Below are positions 6,706-13,061 of a stretch of 13,062 bases of DNA, one piece after another. The translations under genes and the position numbers were made by a program. How positions within the stretch are numbered: the first letter of the stretch is position 1; every line of letters begins with the position of its first letter. The notes under the pieces are model-generated. The model was not told the DNA's origin, made no database searches, and saw nothing but the letters and a program-made list of their open reading frames with translations. Origin of the DNA: Candidatus Bipolaricaulota bacterium (GTDB lineage: Bacteria; Bipolaricaulota; Bipolaricaulia; UBA7950; UBA9294); the NCBI GenBank assembly GCA_021129875.1, contig JAJOKK010000079.1, positions 32,610 to 45,671 on the forward strand, read 5' to 3'.

Positions 6706-7766
6706 GCGACAGAGATCTTCTTGGGAGAGAAGAGCGCGGCAAAGTTGCACACAAAGCAATGATTCGCGATCTCATCGGTCGAATGGAACGGAAGGGCGTG
6801 CAACTGAGATGTCGCATCGTCATTCTCGAACCGGTAGTTCACCTGAACGCTTGCCAGGTGAGCAGCGCCGCTGTGCGTCACGGTAATCCGCGAAGCCAGG
6901 GTGATGATCTCCCGTATCCGAGCAGAGGACTTGCACTCCCAATCGGTCCGCACAAGGGTCATCGGCCCGGGGTGGGTCGGGAGGTAGACCCGCAAATCCT
7001 GCGGCAAAAATAAGGTCTGTAGGGCGCGCTTCTGTTCCTCGTCTGTCGCCAACACAATCTTGATATCGGGGGCCTGTTTGTAATAGAACTCGAATTCGAG
7101 CAGCTTGAGAGCGTTCAAGGTGAACCCATCCTCCTCGAACAGGTTCTCCAACCGCACTCCGAACCCGGGAACAGTCAGCTTGCACCGGCGATCAGCCCCC
7201 ATGGGATCCTCTGCCGACAGATCGAGCCGCGCGGCAAGCTGGGCCAAGCGGTCCTGATCACCATCCTGCAGATCCCCCAGGGAATCACGTCCGACCCAGC
7301 CTTCCCTTTCAGCCAGGCTTATTGGGAGGAGCCGGGCCGAAAGGGGACGCACCACCCGCCCTTGCGCCCCCAGGGTCTCGGTGATCCGCTCCATCTCGAC
7401 CTCTGACAGGCCATGGCACCCGAGGATCTCTCCGGTGACGATAAAATCAGCCTTAATCCTCTCCATATACCTGATCGCCCGCGAGAGCATCAGGGTGCGG
7501 CAGCTCAGGCAGCTGCGCGTGATAGAGAAATGATAGCCCGGGGGGATGTTCGCCAACCGACGGTAATCCTTCTTAAGCGACTGAGTGCGGAAGCTCACCC
7601 CGGGCCATTCCTGCTTCACCAGCTCGCGCAGTTGAGTATTCTCCTCGAAGAACGGGGACCGGAAGTGAAGGAGCGAAACCTTATCAACCCCGGGCGACCG
7701 CTCGACCAACCGGGCGGCGACCCGACCGGCAAGGCTCCCCGAGAACAAGCACAGCGCACTTACCAC
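6702..7766 (-). CDS. Divergent PP-loop (ThiI/MnmA-like) tRNA-thiolation family protein
   Basis: The 354-aa product follows the plan of a poorly characterised family annotated as tRNA thiouridylase-like: an N-terminal PP-loop ATPase-type fold, then a small C-terminal domain with an HPGP motif. Seen here are LFSGSLAG at the PP-loop (9-14; relatives have SGGxDS), a CLSC pair (C86, C89), ADFIVTGEILG (106-116), VVRPLSARLLP (138-148), C195 in DRRCKLT (relatives have GGCLLT), and HPGP (265-268). A further Cys pair, C337 and C340, lies near the C terminus. Loss of the second Gly and of Asp-Ser in the PP-loop makes normal ATP pyrophosphatase chemistry doubtful. The start is GTG at 7766 with AAGGA 6 nt before it. 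The gene lies 29 nt after hpf and probably shares its promoter, hinting at a role around tRNA or ribosomes (inference). Exact substrate unknown. Confidence 0.8.
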   Translation of the reverse strand: MVSALCLFSGSLAGRVAARLVERSPGVDKVSLLHFRSPFFEENTQLRELVKQEWPGVSFRTQSLKKDYRRLANIPPGYHFSITRSCLSCRTLMLSRAIRYMERIKADFIVTGEILGCHGLSEVEMERITETLGAQGRVVRPLSARLLPISLAEREGWVGRDSLGDLQDGDQDRLAQLAARLDLSAEDPMGADRRCKLTVPGFGVRLENLFEEDGFTLNALKLLEFEFYYKQAPDIKIVLATDEEQKRALQTLFLPQDLRVYLPTHPGPMTLVRTDWECKSSARIREIITLASRITVTHSGAAHLASVQVNYRFENDDATSQLHALPFHSTDEIANHCFVCNFAALFSPKKISVA

Positions 7767-7795
7767 TCTTTGTCCTTACATAGCATATCGGCCTA

Positions 7796-8314
7796 TTACC
7801 GCCGCGGCTCTATCAATCCATAGTTCCCATCCCGGCGATGGTAGATGATCCCCACATTATCCGACCCTGAATCGATGAAGACAAGGAACTCGTGCCCCCG
7901 TGCATCAAGCTGCAACGCAGCCTCCTCCGGACTCATCGGCTTGCGGAGGTAAGTGTTCATGCGGACGATCTCGCGCTGGTCGTGCTCTTCATCCGCATCC
8001 GCAACAACGTCCAACAGGCCCGTGCTCCGTTCATTGAGTTGGTCCTTATACTTAAGGAGTTGCCGTTTCAACCGATCGACCGCTTTATCGATCGAAGCGT
8101 ACATATCAGAGGAATCTTCGTGCGCCGTGATCACCTTGCGATTGGTCAAATGCGCATGAAAATCAGCAATCTGTCGCTCCTTCTCCACCGCCAGAACACA
8201 GTCAATGCTGATGATCCGATCAAAGTAGCGTTGCAAGCCGTCGGTCTTCTCCACCACATAGGCACGCAACGTCTCGCTCGGAGCCGGGTACCGCTCAACG
8301 ATTTTGACCTTCAT
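7796..8314 (-). CDS. hpf: Ribosome hibernation-promoting factor, long form
   Basis: The 172-aa product has the two-part layout of long HPF. The N-terminal HPF/RaiA domain (about 1-100), with DRLKRQLLKYKDQL near its end, binds the 30S decoding groove. A short acidic linker follows (about 102-113). The C-terminal dimerisation domain (about 115-172) carries KPMSPEEAALQLDARGHEF and RRDGNYGLIEP. Long HPF joins two 70S ribosomes into inactive 100S dimers in resting or stressed cells. The start is ATG at 8314, directly behind AGGAGGGGGG; an in-frame upstream ATG at 8449 would run through the promoter and add 45 unrelated residues. A sigma70-type promoter lies 23 nt upstream. The PP-loop gene follows after 29 nt. 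It is divergent from cysC. Confidence 0.96.
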   Translation of the reverse strand: MKVKIVERYPAPSETLRAYVVEKTDGLQRYFDRIISIDCVLAVEKERQIADFHAHLTNRKVITAHEDSSDMYASIDKAVDRLKRQLLKYKDQLNERSTGLLDVVADADEEHDQREIVRMNTYLRKPMSPEEAALQLDARGHEFLVFIDSGSDNVGIIYHRRDGNYGLIEPRR

Positions 8315-8336
8315 CCCCCCTCCTTTTCCTGCCCTC

Positions 8337-8365
8337 ATAGTAACAGAAAAGAGGGACACAGTCAA
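8337..8365 (-). promoter_or_regulatory. Promoter for hpf and the PP-loop gene
   Basis: Minus-strand TTGACT (8360-8365, five of six consensus positions) and TACTAT (8337-8342, four of six) are exactly 17 nt apart. Start of transcription near 8330 would leave a leader of about 16 nt ending in a G-rich Shine-Dalgarno. No operator-like palindrome was recognised over it. Confidence 0.7.
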
Positions 8366-8382
8366 GACTTCGTGTGCTCTAC

Positions 8383-8508
8383 CCGGTATGAGAACGCGGT
8401 TGTCGGTTTTAAAAACGATAGACGGCTCAATGCAGAATGAAAAATGCAAAGTCTAAAATGCAAAATAGAAAGTGATACGAACCGGTATGGATGGCGATCG
8501 GTTTAAAA
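8383..8508. repeat. Imperfect direct repeat pair in the hpf-cysC gap
   Basis: CCGGTATG followed 16-20 nt later by TCGGTTTAAAA occurs at 8383-8414 (with one extra T) and again at 8482-8508. Between them AAAATGCAAA occurs at 8441-8450 and 8455-8464. The copies are diverged, so this looks like old duplication rather than a working array. Confidence 0.5.
8425..8442. repeat. 18-bp direct repeat, copy 1
   Basis: GCTCAATGCAGAATGAAA occurs here and, without mismatch, at 8642-8659. Both copies are preceded by ATAGA two bases upstream, so the repeat unit is longer but slightly diverged. Confidence 0.8.
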
Positions 8509-8528
8509 CTTGTCAGGACACGCCTCGC

Positions 8529-8554
8529 GAGACCTGGTTGAGAGACCTGGTTGA
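8529..8554. repeat. 13-bp tandem duplication
   Basis: GAGACCTGGTTGA is repeated twice head to tail without mismatch, followed by a G-rich stretch. It is intergenic and looks like a recent slippage event. Confidence 0.85.
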
Positions 8555-8591
8555 GGGGGTGAGAAGTTAAGAGGGTGAGCAAGGCCGGACG

Positions 8592-8632
8592 AACCCGATA
8601 GACCCCACGAACTCAATAAACCCGATGAACCC
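8592..8632. repeat. Degenerate AACCCGAT repeats
   Basis: AACCCGAT appears at 8592-8599 and 8619-8626 within a block made of GAACCC, GACCCC and GAACTC words. The style is like the left edge of the window. No coding potential. Confidence 0.45.
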
Positions 8633-8641
8633 AAATAGATA

Positions 8642-8659
8642 GCTCAATGCAGAATGAAA
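8642..8659. repeat. 18-bp direct repeat, copy 2
   Basis: Identical to 8425-8442. The two copies bracket about 200 nt of repeat-rich, non-coding sequence between the divergent hpf and cysC promoters. Confidence 0.8.
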
Positions 8660-8677
8660 TATCTGGCACCCAAAAAG

Positions 8678-8706
8678 TTGCACACCTTGCGCGGCTACGG
8701 TACACT
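8678..8706 (+). promoter_or_regulatory. Candidate cysC-sat promoter
   Basis: TTGCAC (8678-8683) and TACACT (8701-8706) are separated by 17 nt. The -35 match is modest (three of six) and the -10 is four of six. The same TACACT with a 17-nt spacer is found before deoD. If used, the cysC leader would be about 185 nt. Confidence 0.4.
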
Positions 8707-8769
8707 TCAACCGGAAGTATGGACCTCGATCAAGTACTCTTGAAGATTCCCCGCCCGCTCTACTAAAGA

Positions 8770-8872
8770 TAAACCACAGCAGGGATCGACATTATTGGGC
8801 TGCCGTAGCAGCAGTGGGTTTGAGGCCAGACTCGTCTGGAAACAGTTACGTCGGCTTGGCTATCTGCAAGCT
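8770..8872 (+). promoter_or_regulatory. Possible structured leader RNA of cysC-sat
   Basis: Several stems lie close together before cysC. An outer stem pairs 8770-8777 with 8814-8822, with one bulged G. Inside it GCTGC (8799-8803) pairs with GCAGC (8808-8812) around a CGTA tetraloop. Then CCAGA (8826-8830) pairs with TCTGG (8835-8839) around CTCG, and GCTTG (8854-8858) pairs with CAAGC (8867-8871). CAGC at 8777-8780 could compete for GCTG, giving two exclusive folds. I recognise no known riboswitch consensus and no T-run, so regulation at translation would be more likely than termination. Prediction only. Confidence 0.3.
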
Positions 8873-8886
8873 AAAGAGCATCATTT

Positions 8887-8893
8887 AGGGAGG
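8887..8893 (+). promoter_or_regulatory. Ribosome binding site deciding the cysC GTG start
   Basis: AGGGAGG sits 6 nt before GTG at 8900. It selects this start over the upstream in-frame ATG at 8795, which has no such site. Confidence 0.75.
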
Positions 8894-8899
8894 CATAAA

Positions 8900-9481
8900 G
8901 TGCACGAAGGATTTACGCTCTGGTTCACCGGGCTTTCCGGTTCGGGGAAGACAACCTTGGCTATGGCGATAGAACGCGAGCTGCGCGTGCGGGGAACCTG
9001 GCACGTACAGCGTTTGGATGGCGATGTCATCAGAGAGGACCTGACGCGCGACCTTGGTTTCTCCAAAGAGGACCGCGACGAGAACATCCGCCGCGTTACG
9101 TTCGTCGCTGAACTTCTCAGTAAGAACGGCGTGGCAACGACCTGTTCGTTCATCTCCCCGTACCGGGAGGCGCGGGCGACCGCCCGCGAGCGCTGCTATA
9201 ACTTCATCGAAGTCTACACGGAGTGCCCGCTGGAGACGCTGATCGAACGCGATCCCAAAGGGATGTACAAGAAGGCGCTCGCCGGAGAGATCACCGGGTT
9301 CACCGGCATCGATGACCCGTACGAGGAGCCGGAGACCCCTGAAATCGTAGTCCACACCGGGCAAGAGACCGTCGAGGAATCGGCAAACGTGATCCTTCTC
9401 TATTTGGAAGAGAAGGGATTCATCTCGGAATCGGACTTGATGCCGCAAGAGATGGTGGCTGCCAGCGCGACCACGCGATGA
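8900..9481 (+). CDS. cysC: Adenylyl-sulfate (APS) kinase
   Basis: Phosphorylates APS with ATP to give PAPS, the activated sulfate used by sulfotransferases or for assimilatory reduction. The 193-aa product shows the P-loop GLSGSGKTT (11-19), LDGDVIR (39-45), DLGFSKEDRDENIRR (51-65), ISPYREAR (85-92), and the closing block DPKGMYKKA...EITGFTGIDDPYEEP that binds APS. Length is normal for a free-standing kinase. GTG at 8900 is chosen because AGGGAGG lies 6 nt upstream and HEGFTLWFTG is the usual start. An in-frame ATG at 8795 would add 35 residues encoded by the hairpin-rich leader. The stop codon overlaps the sat start in ATGA. A putative promoter lies about 200 nt upstream. Confidence 0.95.
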   Translation: MHEGFTLWFTGLSGSGKTTLAMAIERELRVRGTWHVQRLDGDVIREDLTRDLGFSKEDRDENIRRVTFVAELLSKNGVATTCSFISPYREARATARERCYNFIEVYTECPLETLIERDPKGMYKKALAGEITGFTGIDDPYEEPETPEIVVHTGQETVEESANVILLYLEEKGFISESDLMPQEMVAASATTR

Positions 9482-10638
9482 TCGCCACGATGATCGCCGC
9501 GCACGGTGGGACGCTGATAGATCGGATTCTACAAGGGCGTGAAAAAGCCGACTGGGAAGAGAGAGCGCGTGATCTCCCGACAATCCCGCTCACCGACTCC
9601 GCCCTCTCCGAACTCGACAACATCGCCTGCGGTCTCTACAGCCCTCTCACCGGGTTCATGACCTCCGCGACGTATGCGAGCGTGATCGGGAAGATGCGCC
9701 TCCCCACACAGACAGTATGGCCGATTCCGATCGTTCTCCCTATCGAAGCAGACCTTGCCGAATCTCTCATCTGTGGTCGATGGGCGGCACTTCGCGGACA
9801 AGACGGGATCATCTACGGGGTGATGCAGGTAGAGGAAATCTTCCCCCGTGAAACAGAGGCCGAAGCAGAGGCGATCTACGGGACGATCGACCGCGACCAC
9901 CCTGGGGTCGCCCGCATCTATGCCGGGCCGCGGAGCTTGGTCGGCGGGCAGATTCATCTCCTCACCCGCGCTGCAGATCCCTCTACCTCCGACCATCGCC
10001 TCGACCCTCAGGAGACCCGCAAACTCTTCCAGGAGAAAGGCTGGAAGACGATCGTTGCCTTCCAGACGAGAAACCCGATCCACCGTGCGCACGAACATCT
10101 GCAGAAGTGCGCCCTGGAGATGACGGACGGTCTGTTCATCAACCCGCTCGTCGGGGAGACAAAAGAAGGGGATATCCCCGCTGCAGTTCGTATGGACTGC
10201 TACCTAGCGATAATAAAAGGCTACTTCCCGGCAGAGCGGGTGCTCCTCGGGACCTTCCCCGCCCCGATGCGCTACGCCGGACCAAGGGAGGCAATCTTCC
10301 ACGCGATCTGCCGGGTAAACTACGGGTGCACACACATCATCATCGGCCGCGACCATGCCGGCGTTGGAAACTACTACGGCACCTACGCAGCGCAGGAGAT
10401 CTTCGACCGTTTCTCCGCGGACGAGATTGGGATCATCCCACTGAAGTTCGAGCACGCCTTCTACTGCACCAAATGTGACCAGATGGCTACTTCCAAGACC
10501 TGCCCACACGGAAAGAGCGATCGTCTCTTCCTCTCCGGCACCAAAGTGCGTGAGATGCTGCAGGACGGGAAGGACCTCCCTGCTGTGTTCACCCGCCCGG
10601 AAATCGCAACGATCCTCAAGCAATGGGCACTGTCGTAG
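9478..10638 (+). CDS. sat: Sulfate adenylyltransferase (ATP sulfurylase)
   Basis: Makes APS and pyrophosphate from sulfate and ATP, the step before CysC. The 386-aa monofunctional form has the active-site motif QTRNPIHRAHEH (196-207, HxxH type), GRDHAG (290-295), a likely zinc site C330/C333/C342/H344 (YCTKC...TCPH), and FLSGTKVREML (351-361). There is no C-terminal kinase domain, consistent with a separate cysC. The ATG at 9478 overlaps the cysC stop codon (ATGA), so translational coupling is expected; no clear Shine-Dalgarno is visible. An ATG at 9490 is an alternative start. No reductase (apr, cysH, dsr) gene is in the window, so the fate of PAPS cannot be read from here. About 100 nt separate it from deoD. 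Confidence 0.96.
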   Translation: MIATMIAAHGGTLIDRILQGREKADWEERARDLPTIPLTDSALSELDNIACGLYSPLTGFMTSATYASVIGKMRLPTQTVWPIPIVLPIEADLAESLICGRWAALRGQDGIIYGVMQVEEIFPRETEAEAEAIYGTIDRDHPGVARIYAGPRSLVGGQIHLLTRAADPSTSDHRLDPQETRKLFQEKGWKTIVAFQTRNPIHRAHEHLQKCALEMTDGLFINPLVGETKEGDIPAAVRMDCYLAIIKGYFPAERVLLGTFPAPMRYAGPREAIFHAICRVNYGCTHIIIGRDHAGVGNYYGTYAAQEIFDRFSADEIGIIPLKFEHAFYCTKCDQMATSKTCPHGKSDRLFLSGTKVREMLQDGKDLPAVFTRPEIATILKQWALS

Positions 10639-10669
10639 GCGGCTTGATCATTCATAGAGGCACCAATAG

Positions 10670-10698
10670 TTAATACCTGAATCCCAATAAGGTACACT
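10670..10698 (+). promoter_or_regulatory. Candidate deoD promoter
   Basis: TTAATA (10670-10675, four of six) and TACACT (10693-10698, four of six) are 17 nt apart. Initiation near 10705 would give a leader of about 33 nt that includes AAGGAGG at 10725-10731. The gap after sat has no visible terminator, so read-through from sat is also possible. Confidence 0.45.
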
Positions 10699-10737
10699 CA
10701 GGCAACAAGATGACCGATCGGACCAAGGAGGAACGCA

Positions 10738-11439
10738 ATGAGTATCCATATCAATGCAAAATCCGGGGAGATTGCTCCGAGCATTCTTCTCCCCGGCGAT
10801 CCACTCCGCGCCGAATTCATCGCGGAAACGCTGTTAGAAGACGCAATCTGCTTCAATAAAGTACGTGGTATGTTGGGGTTCACAGGCTCATATCGAGGGA
10901 AGCGCGTTTCGGTCATGGGAACGGGCATGGGGGTTCCATCCCATTCCATCTACGTCAACGAGCTGATTAATGAATATGGCATCAAGACACTGATCCGCGT
11001 TGGCACATGCGGAGGACTTCAACCCGATCTTGAAATCGGCAACATCGTGCTCGCGATGTCCGCTTCTACTGACTCTCACATCAATCGGCTGCGCTTCTCA
11101 GGGATGGACTTTGCGCCCACCGCCGGTTTTGATCTGCTTCTGAAAGCGTACGAATCCGCCAAGTCCGGCAACACCAACGTTCGTGTGGGCAACATTCTCA
11201 CCTCCGACACCTTCTATAACGACGATCCACAGTCCTGGAAAATCTGGGCGGCGTTCGGCGTATTGGCAGTCGAGATGGAAACCTCAGGCCTGTACACGCT
11301 GGCCGCGAAATATGGCGTTGACGCGCTCTCCATCCTAACGGTGAGCGACAGCCTGACTTCCGGCGCCAGCGCAACCTCGGAGCAGCGAGAGAAAACATTC
11401 ACCCAGATGATCGAGCTCGCTCTGAGCATCGTGCCCTAG
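10738..11439 (+). CDS. deoD: Purine nucleoside phosphorylase, DeoD type
   Basis: Splits purine (deoxy)nucleosides with phosphate into base and (deoxy)ribose-1-phosphate, in the cytoplasm, as a hexamer in known members. The 233-aa product has the family marks at the E. coli numbering: H4 in HINA, the PGDPLRA phosphate loop with R24, R43 in VRGMLGFTG, R87 in RVGTCGG, M180-E181 in VEMETSG that holds the ribose, and the catalytic pair D204 (TVSD) and R217. D204 together with R217 favours purine phosphorylase over uridine phosphorylase. E. coli has SDH where this protein has SDS. The ATG is preceded by AAGGAGG with 6 nt spacing. The flavodoxin-like gene follows 27 nt downstream and shares the terminator, so a two-gene operon is likely. 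Confidence 0.95.
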   Translation: MSIHINAKSGEIAPSILLPGDPLRAEFIAETLLEDAICFNKVRGMLGFTGSYRGKRVSVMGTGMGVPSHSIYVNELINEYGIKTLIRVGTCGGLQPDLEIGNIVLAMSASTDSHINRLRFSGMDFAPTAGFDLLLKAYESAKSGNTNVRVGNILTSDTFYNDDPQSWKIWAAFGVLAVEMETSGLYTLAAKYGVDALSILTVSDSLTSGASATSEQREKTFTQMIELALSIVP

Positions 11440-11466
11440 TTCGAACCTGGTGCCGCAATCCATACG

Positions 11467-11973
11467 TTGAAGTGCAGAGACCGCGTTTCGGACAGGCGGT
11501 GCAGGCTGAACATCGGGATCATTGTCTATTCACAATCCGGACATACACTGGAAGTTTGCGAGCAGCTCAAAGAACGGCTCATCAGAGAAAGCCACTCAGT
11601 GACCCTCGAACAAATCACAGTCGTCGGAGGCCGCACGCCAACGACCAAGGAGTTTGAGCTGGGCGACAAGCCCGGAATTGAGCCCTATGACGCGATCATC
11701 TTCGGATCGGCAGTAGAGGCGTTCTCTCTGTCGGCCGTGCTGGCTCGATACTTGAACGGTCTGGGCTCGCTTCAAGGCAAGCAGGTTGCCTGTCTGGTCA
11801 CTCAACAGTTTCCCTATTCGTGGATGGGCGGAAACCGCGCCATCAGACAGATGAAGAAGATCTGTCAATCGGAAGGTGCGATGATTCGTGCGACCGGCAT
11901 TGTCAATTGGGCTAAGTCGCGGCGTGAGAAGACGATGGCTGCGGCAGTGGCACATTTAAGCAAGGCTTTCTAA
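11467..11973 (+). CDS. Flavodoxin-like protein
   Basis: A short flavodoxin-fold protein expected to bind FMN. GIIVYSQSGHT near the N terminus matches the phosphate-binding loop (S-x-S-G-x-T) after the first beta strand. DAIIFGSAVEAFSLS corresponds to the strand and loop that contact the flavin ring, and GKQVACLVTQQFP to the next strand. The C-terminal half has alternating strands and helices ending at AHLSKAF. The start is uncertain. The listed TTG at 11467 (168 aa) has no Shine-Dalgarno, and the fold would begin best at NIGIIVYSQ, where the preceding codon is CTG (11506; about 155 aa). Redox partner unknown. It lies 27 nt after deoD, and its stop codon is inside the terminator stem. Confidence 0.75.
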   Translation: MKCRDRVSDRRCRLNIGIIVYSQSGHTLEVCEQLKERLIRESHSVTLEQITVVGGRTPTTKEFELGDKPGIEPYDAIIFGSAVEAFSLSAVLARYLNGLGSLQGKQVACLVTQQFPYSWMGGNRAIRQMKKICQSEGAMIRATGIVNWAKSRREKTMAAAVAHLSKAF

Positions 11974-12000
11974 CCCAAGTTAGAAAGCCCCCTTTCTCTT
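11964..12000 (+). terminator. Intrinsic terminator of deoD-flavodoxin operon
   Basis: GGCTTTCTAAC (11964-11974) pairs perfectly with GTTAGAAAGCC (11979-11989) around a CCAA loop, followed by a pyrimidine tract with several T. The TAA stop codon of the flavodoxin-like gene (11971-11973) lies in the 5' arm, so coding and termination are overlapped. On the minus strand the hairpin is followed by no T-run, so it acts mainly for the plus strand. Confidence 0.85.
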
Positions 12001-12165
12001 CTAAGTCTGCCGGATACAGGCGTAATTGGACGAGCCATGCGAAAATCGTAACGGAGCAAAGACCAAAAATGAGGTTCTCTGTGACGCCTTTGGGCATTAA
12101 GCAGTGCCATTGCCAAGATACTGACCAGCAGAGTGCAAACAACAGGAAGCGAGGGGGAATTGCTC

Positions 12166-12789
12166 ATGGCGCTCGAAAAAATCAATACCTATATCGCCGG
12201 CTTGTACACAGACATAACGACCCGGACGCAATACATGAACGAGACGGAGTTGAAAGAATTCGTCCCGGTCGTAGATGATGATGTAGCCAGGCTACTGAAG
12301 ATGCTCCTCTACCTGACCAGGGCGCGGCGTGTGCTGGAAATCGGTACCAGCATCGGCTATTCCACGACTTCTATGGCCCAAGTCGTCAAGGAGTATGACG
12401 GAAGGATCATTACGGTCGAATTCGACGAGCAAGTTGCGGGACAAGCGCGAAGGAATTTTGAGCAAGCCGGAGTTTCAGACTTCGTCGAAGTGCTGATGGG
12501 GGATGCTCTGAAAATAGTACCGCAACTTGAGGAGGGCTTTGACTTCATTTTTTTGGATGTGGACAAACGACTGTATGCGCCATTGCTCGCAGAATGTGTC
12601 CGCCTTTTGAAAAAGGGAGGATTGCTGGTAGCAGAAGACACCCTCTTTCCAGTCATCGATCTTGACCAGAAATGGCATCACCTGATCGCACCAATTGAAG
12701 AATTCAACCATCTGGTCAGCAAACACGAGGGGTTGGCAAGCACGGTATTACCCATCGGGGATGGAGTAACAGTGGCTGTAAAGAAGTAG
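12166..12789 (+). CDS. SAM-dependent O-methyltransferase (COMT/CCoAOMT-like family)
   Basis: The 207-aa product is a class I methyltransferase of the small O-methyltransferase family (family 3 type). Motif I is RRVLEIGTSIGYSTTSMA, with Glu and Gly for SAM. Then come IITVEFDEQVAGQARRNF (the acidic residue for the SAM ribose), MGDALKIVPQL, FDFIFLDVDKRLY (the metal-binding DxDK-like site in this family) and RLLKKGGLLVAEDTLF. ATG at 12166 is used because GAGGGGG lies 8 nt upstream; GTG at 12133 has no such site. It stands alone: an upstream terminator separates it from the flavodoxin gene, and no gene follows closely. No strong promoter was found in the 177-nt gap; TTGGAC (12026-12031) with a poor -10 is the nearest candidate. 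Substrate cannot be told from the sequence. Confidence 0.9.
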   Translation: MALEKINTYIAGLYTDITTRTQYMNETELKEFVPVVDDDVARLLKMLLYLTRARRVLEIGTSIGYSTTSMAQVVKEYDGRIITVEFDEQVAGQARRNFEQAGVSDFVEVLMGDALKIVPQLEEGFDFIFLDVDKRLYAPLLAECVRLLKKGGLLVAEDTLFPVIDLDQKWHHLIAPIEEFNHLVSKHEGLASTVLPIGDGVTVAVKK

Positions 12790-12852
12790 GAGAAACCCAA
12801 GAGAAAATCAGCCTAACAATCTGCTAGAACTACCCTGATAATGAGTTTATTG

Positions 12853-12879
12853 ACTGAGCATGAGAAAAATGCTATCAGT
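12853..12879. repeat. Bulged hairpin after the methyltransferase gene
   Basis: ACTGAGCAT (12853-12861) can pair with ATGCT and CAGT (12869-12879) with a two-base bulge and a seven-base A-rich loop. No T-run follows on either strand, so it is at best a weak terminator or mRNA end-stabilising stem. GATAATGAG is also repeated at 12837-12845 and 12892-12900. Confidence 0.35.
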
Positions 12880-12926
12880 ATTCATTAACTAGATAATGAG
12901 AGTCGGACGTAACTATTCTCGCAAGA

Positions 12927-13061
12927 TCAGCGCCCCAAACCTCCAAAAACGGCATACATTCCTTGCAACCATGCACCAACCGAGCTAATATCCGTGCGCA
13001 ACCCGATAGCAGAACAGAAGCTTTCACCGTCTCGGGGGGTGTAGTAGCCGATTGGGGACTT
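12927..13061 (-). CDS. Possible C-terminal end of a gene entering from the right edge
   Basis: On the minus strand one frame stays open for 44 codons from the right edge to a TGA at 12927-12929. The residues include YYTPRDGESFC and GAWLQGMYAVFGGLGR. I recognise no family. An open stretch of this length is not rare by chance, so this is only a candidate. If real, the gene converges on the methyltransferase gene, with the bulged hairpin between them. Confidence 0.22.
   Translation of the reverse strand, partial: KSPIGYYTPRDGESFCSAIGLRTDISSVGAWLQGMYAVFGGLGR

Noticed and set aside
8315..8449. Longer N terminus for hpf
   Set aside because: It would translate the hpf promoter and repeats; the strong ribosome binding site and family start are at 8314.
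8383..8659. CRISPR array
   Set aside because: Repeats differ in type and length, spacing is irregular and no cas gene is present.
8795..8899. 35 extra N-terminal residues for cysC
   Set aside because: No ribosome binding site before ATG 8795, no similarity to APS kinases, and the region is better read as leader RNA.
8700..8899. Known riboswitch (SAM, cobalamin, TPP, FMN, c-di-GMP)
   Set aside because: None of the conserved boxes of these classes was found in the leader, so only a generic structured leader is proposed.
8885..9583. 232-codon minus-strand frame over cysC
   Set aside because: Antisense to an unmistakable APS kinase; no start signal and no domain.
12069..12278. Small plus-strand gene before the methyltransferase
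   Set aside because: It runs out of frame into the methyltransferase gene, lacks a ribosome binding site, and has no coding-like pattern.
13000..13009. AACCCGATAG as a third copy of the intergenic repeat
   Set aside because: A single 10-base match far from the repeat field is likely chance.
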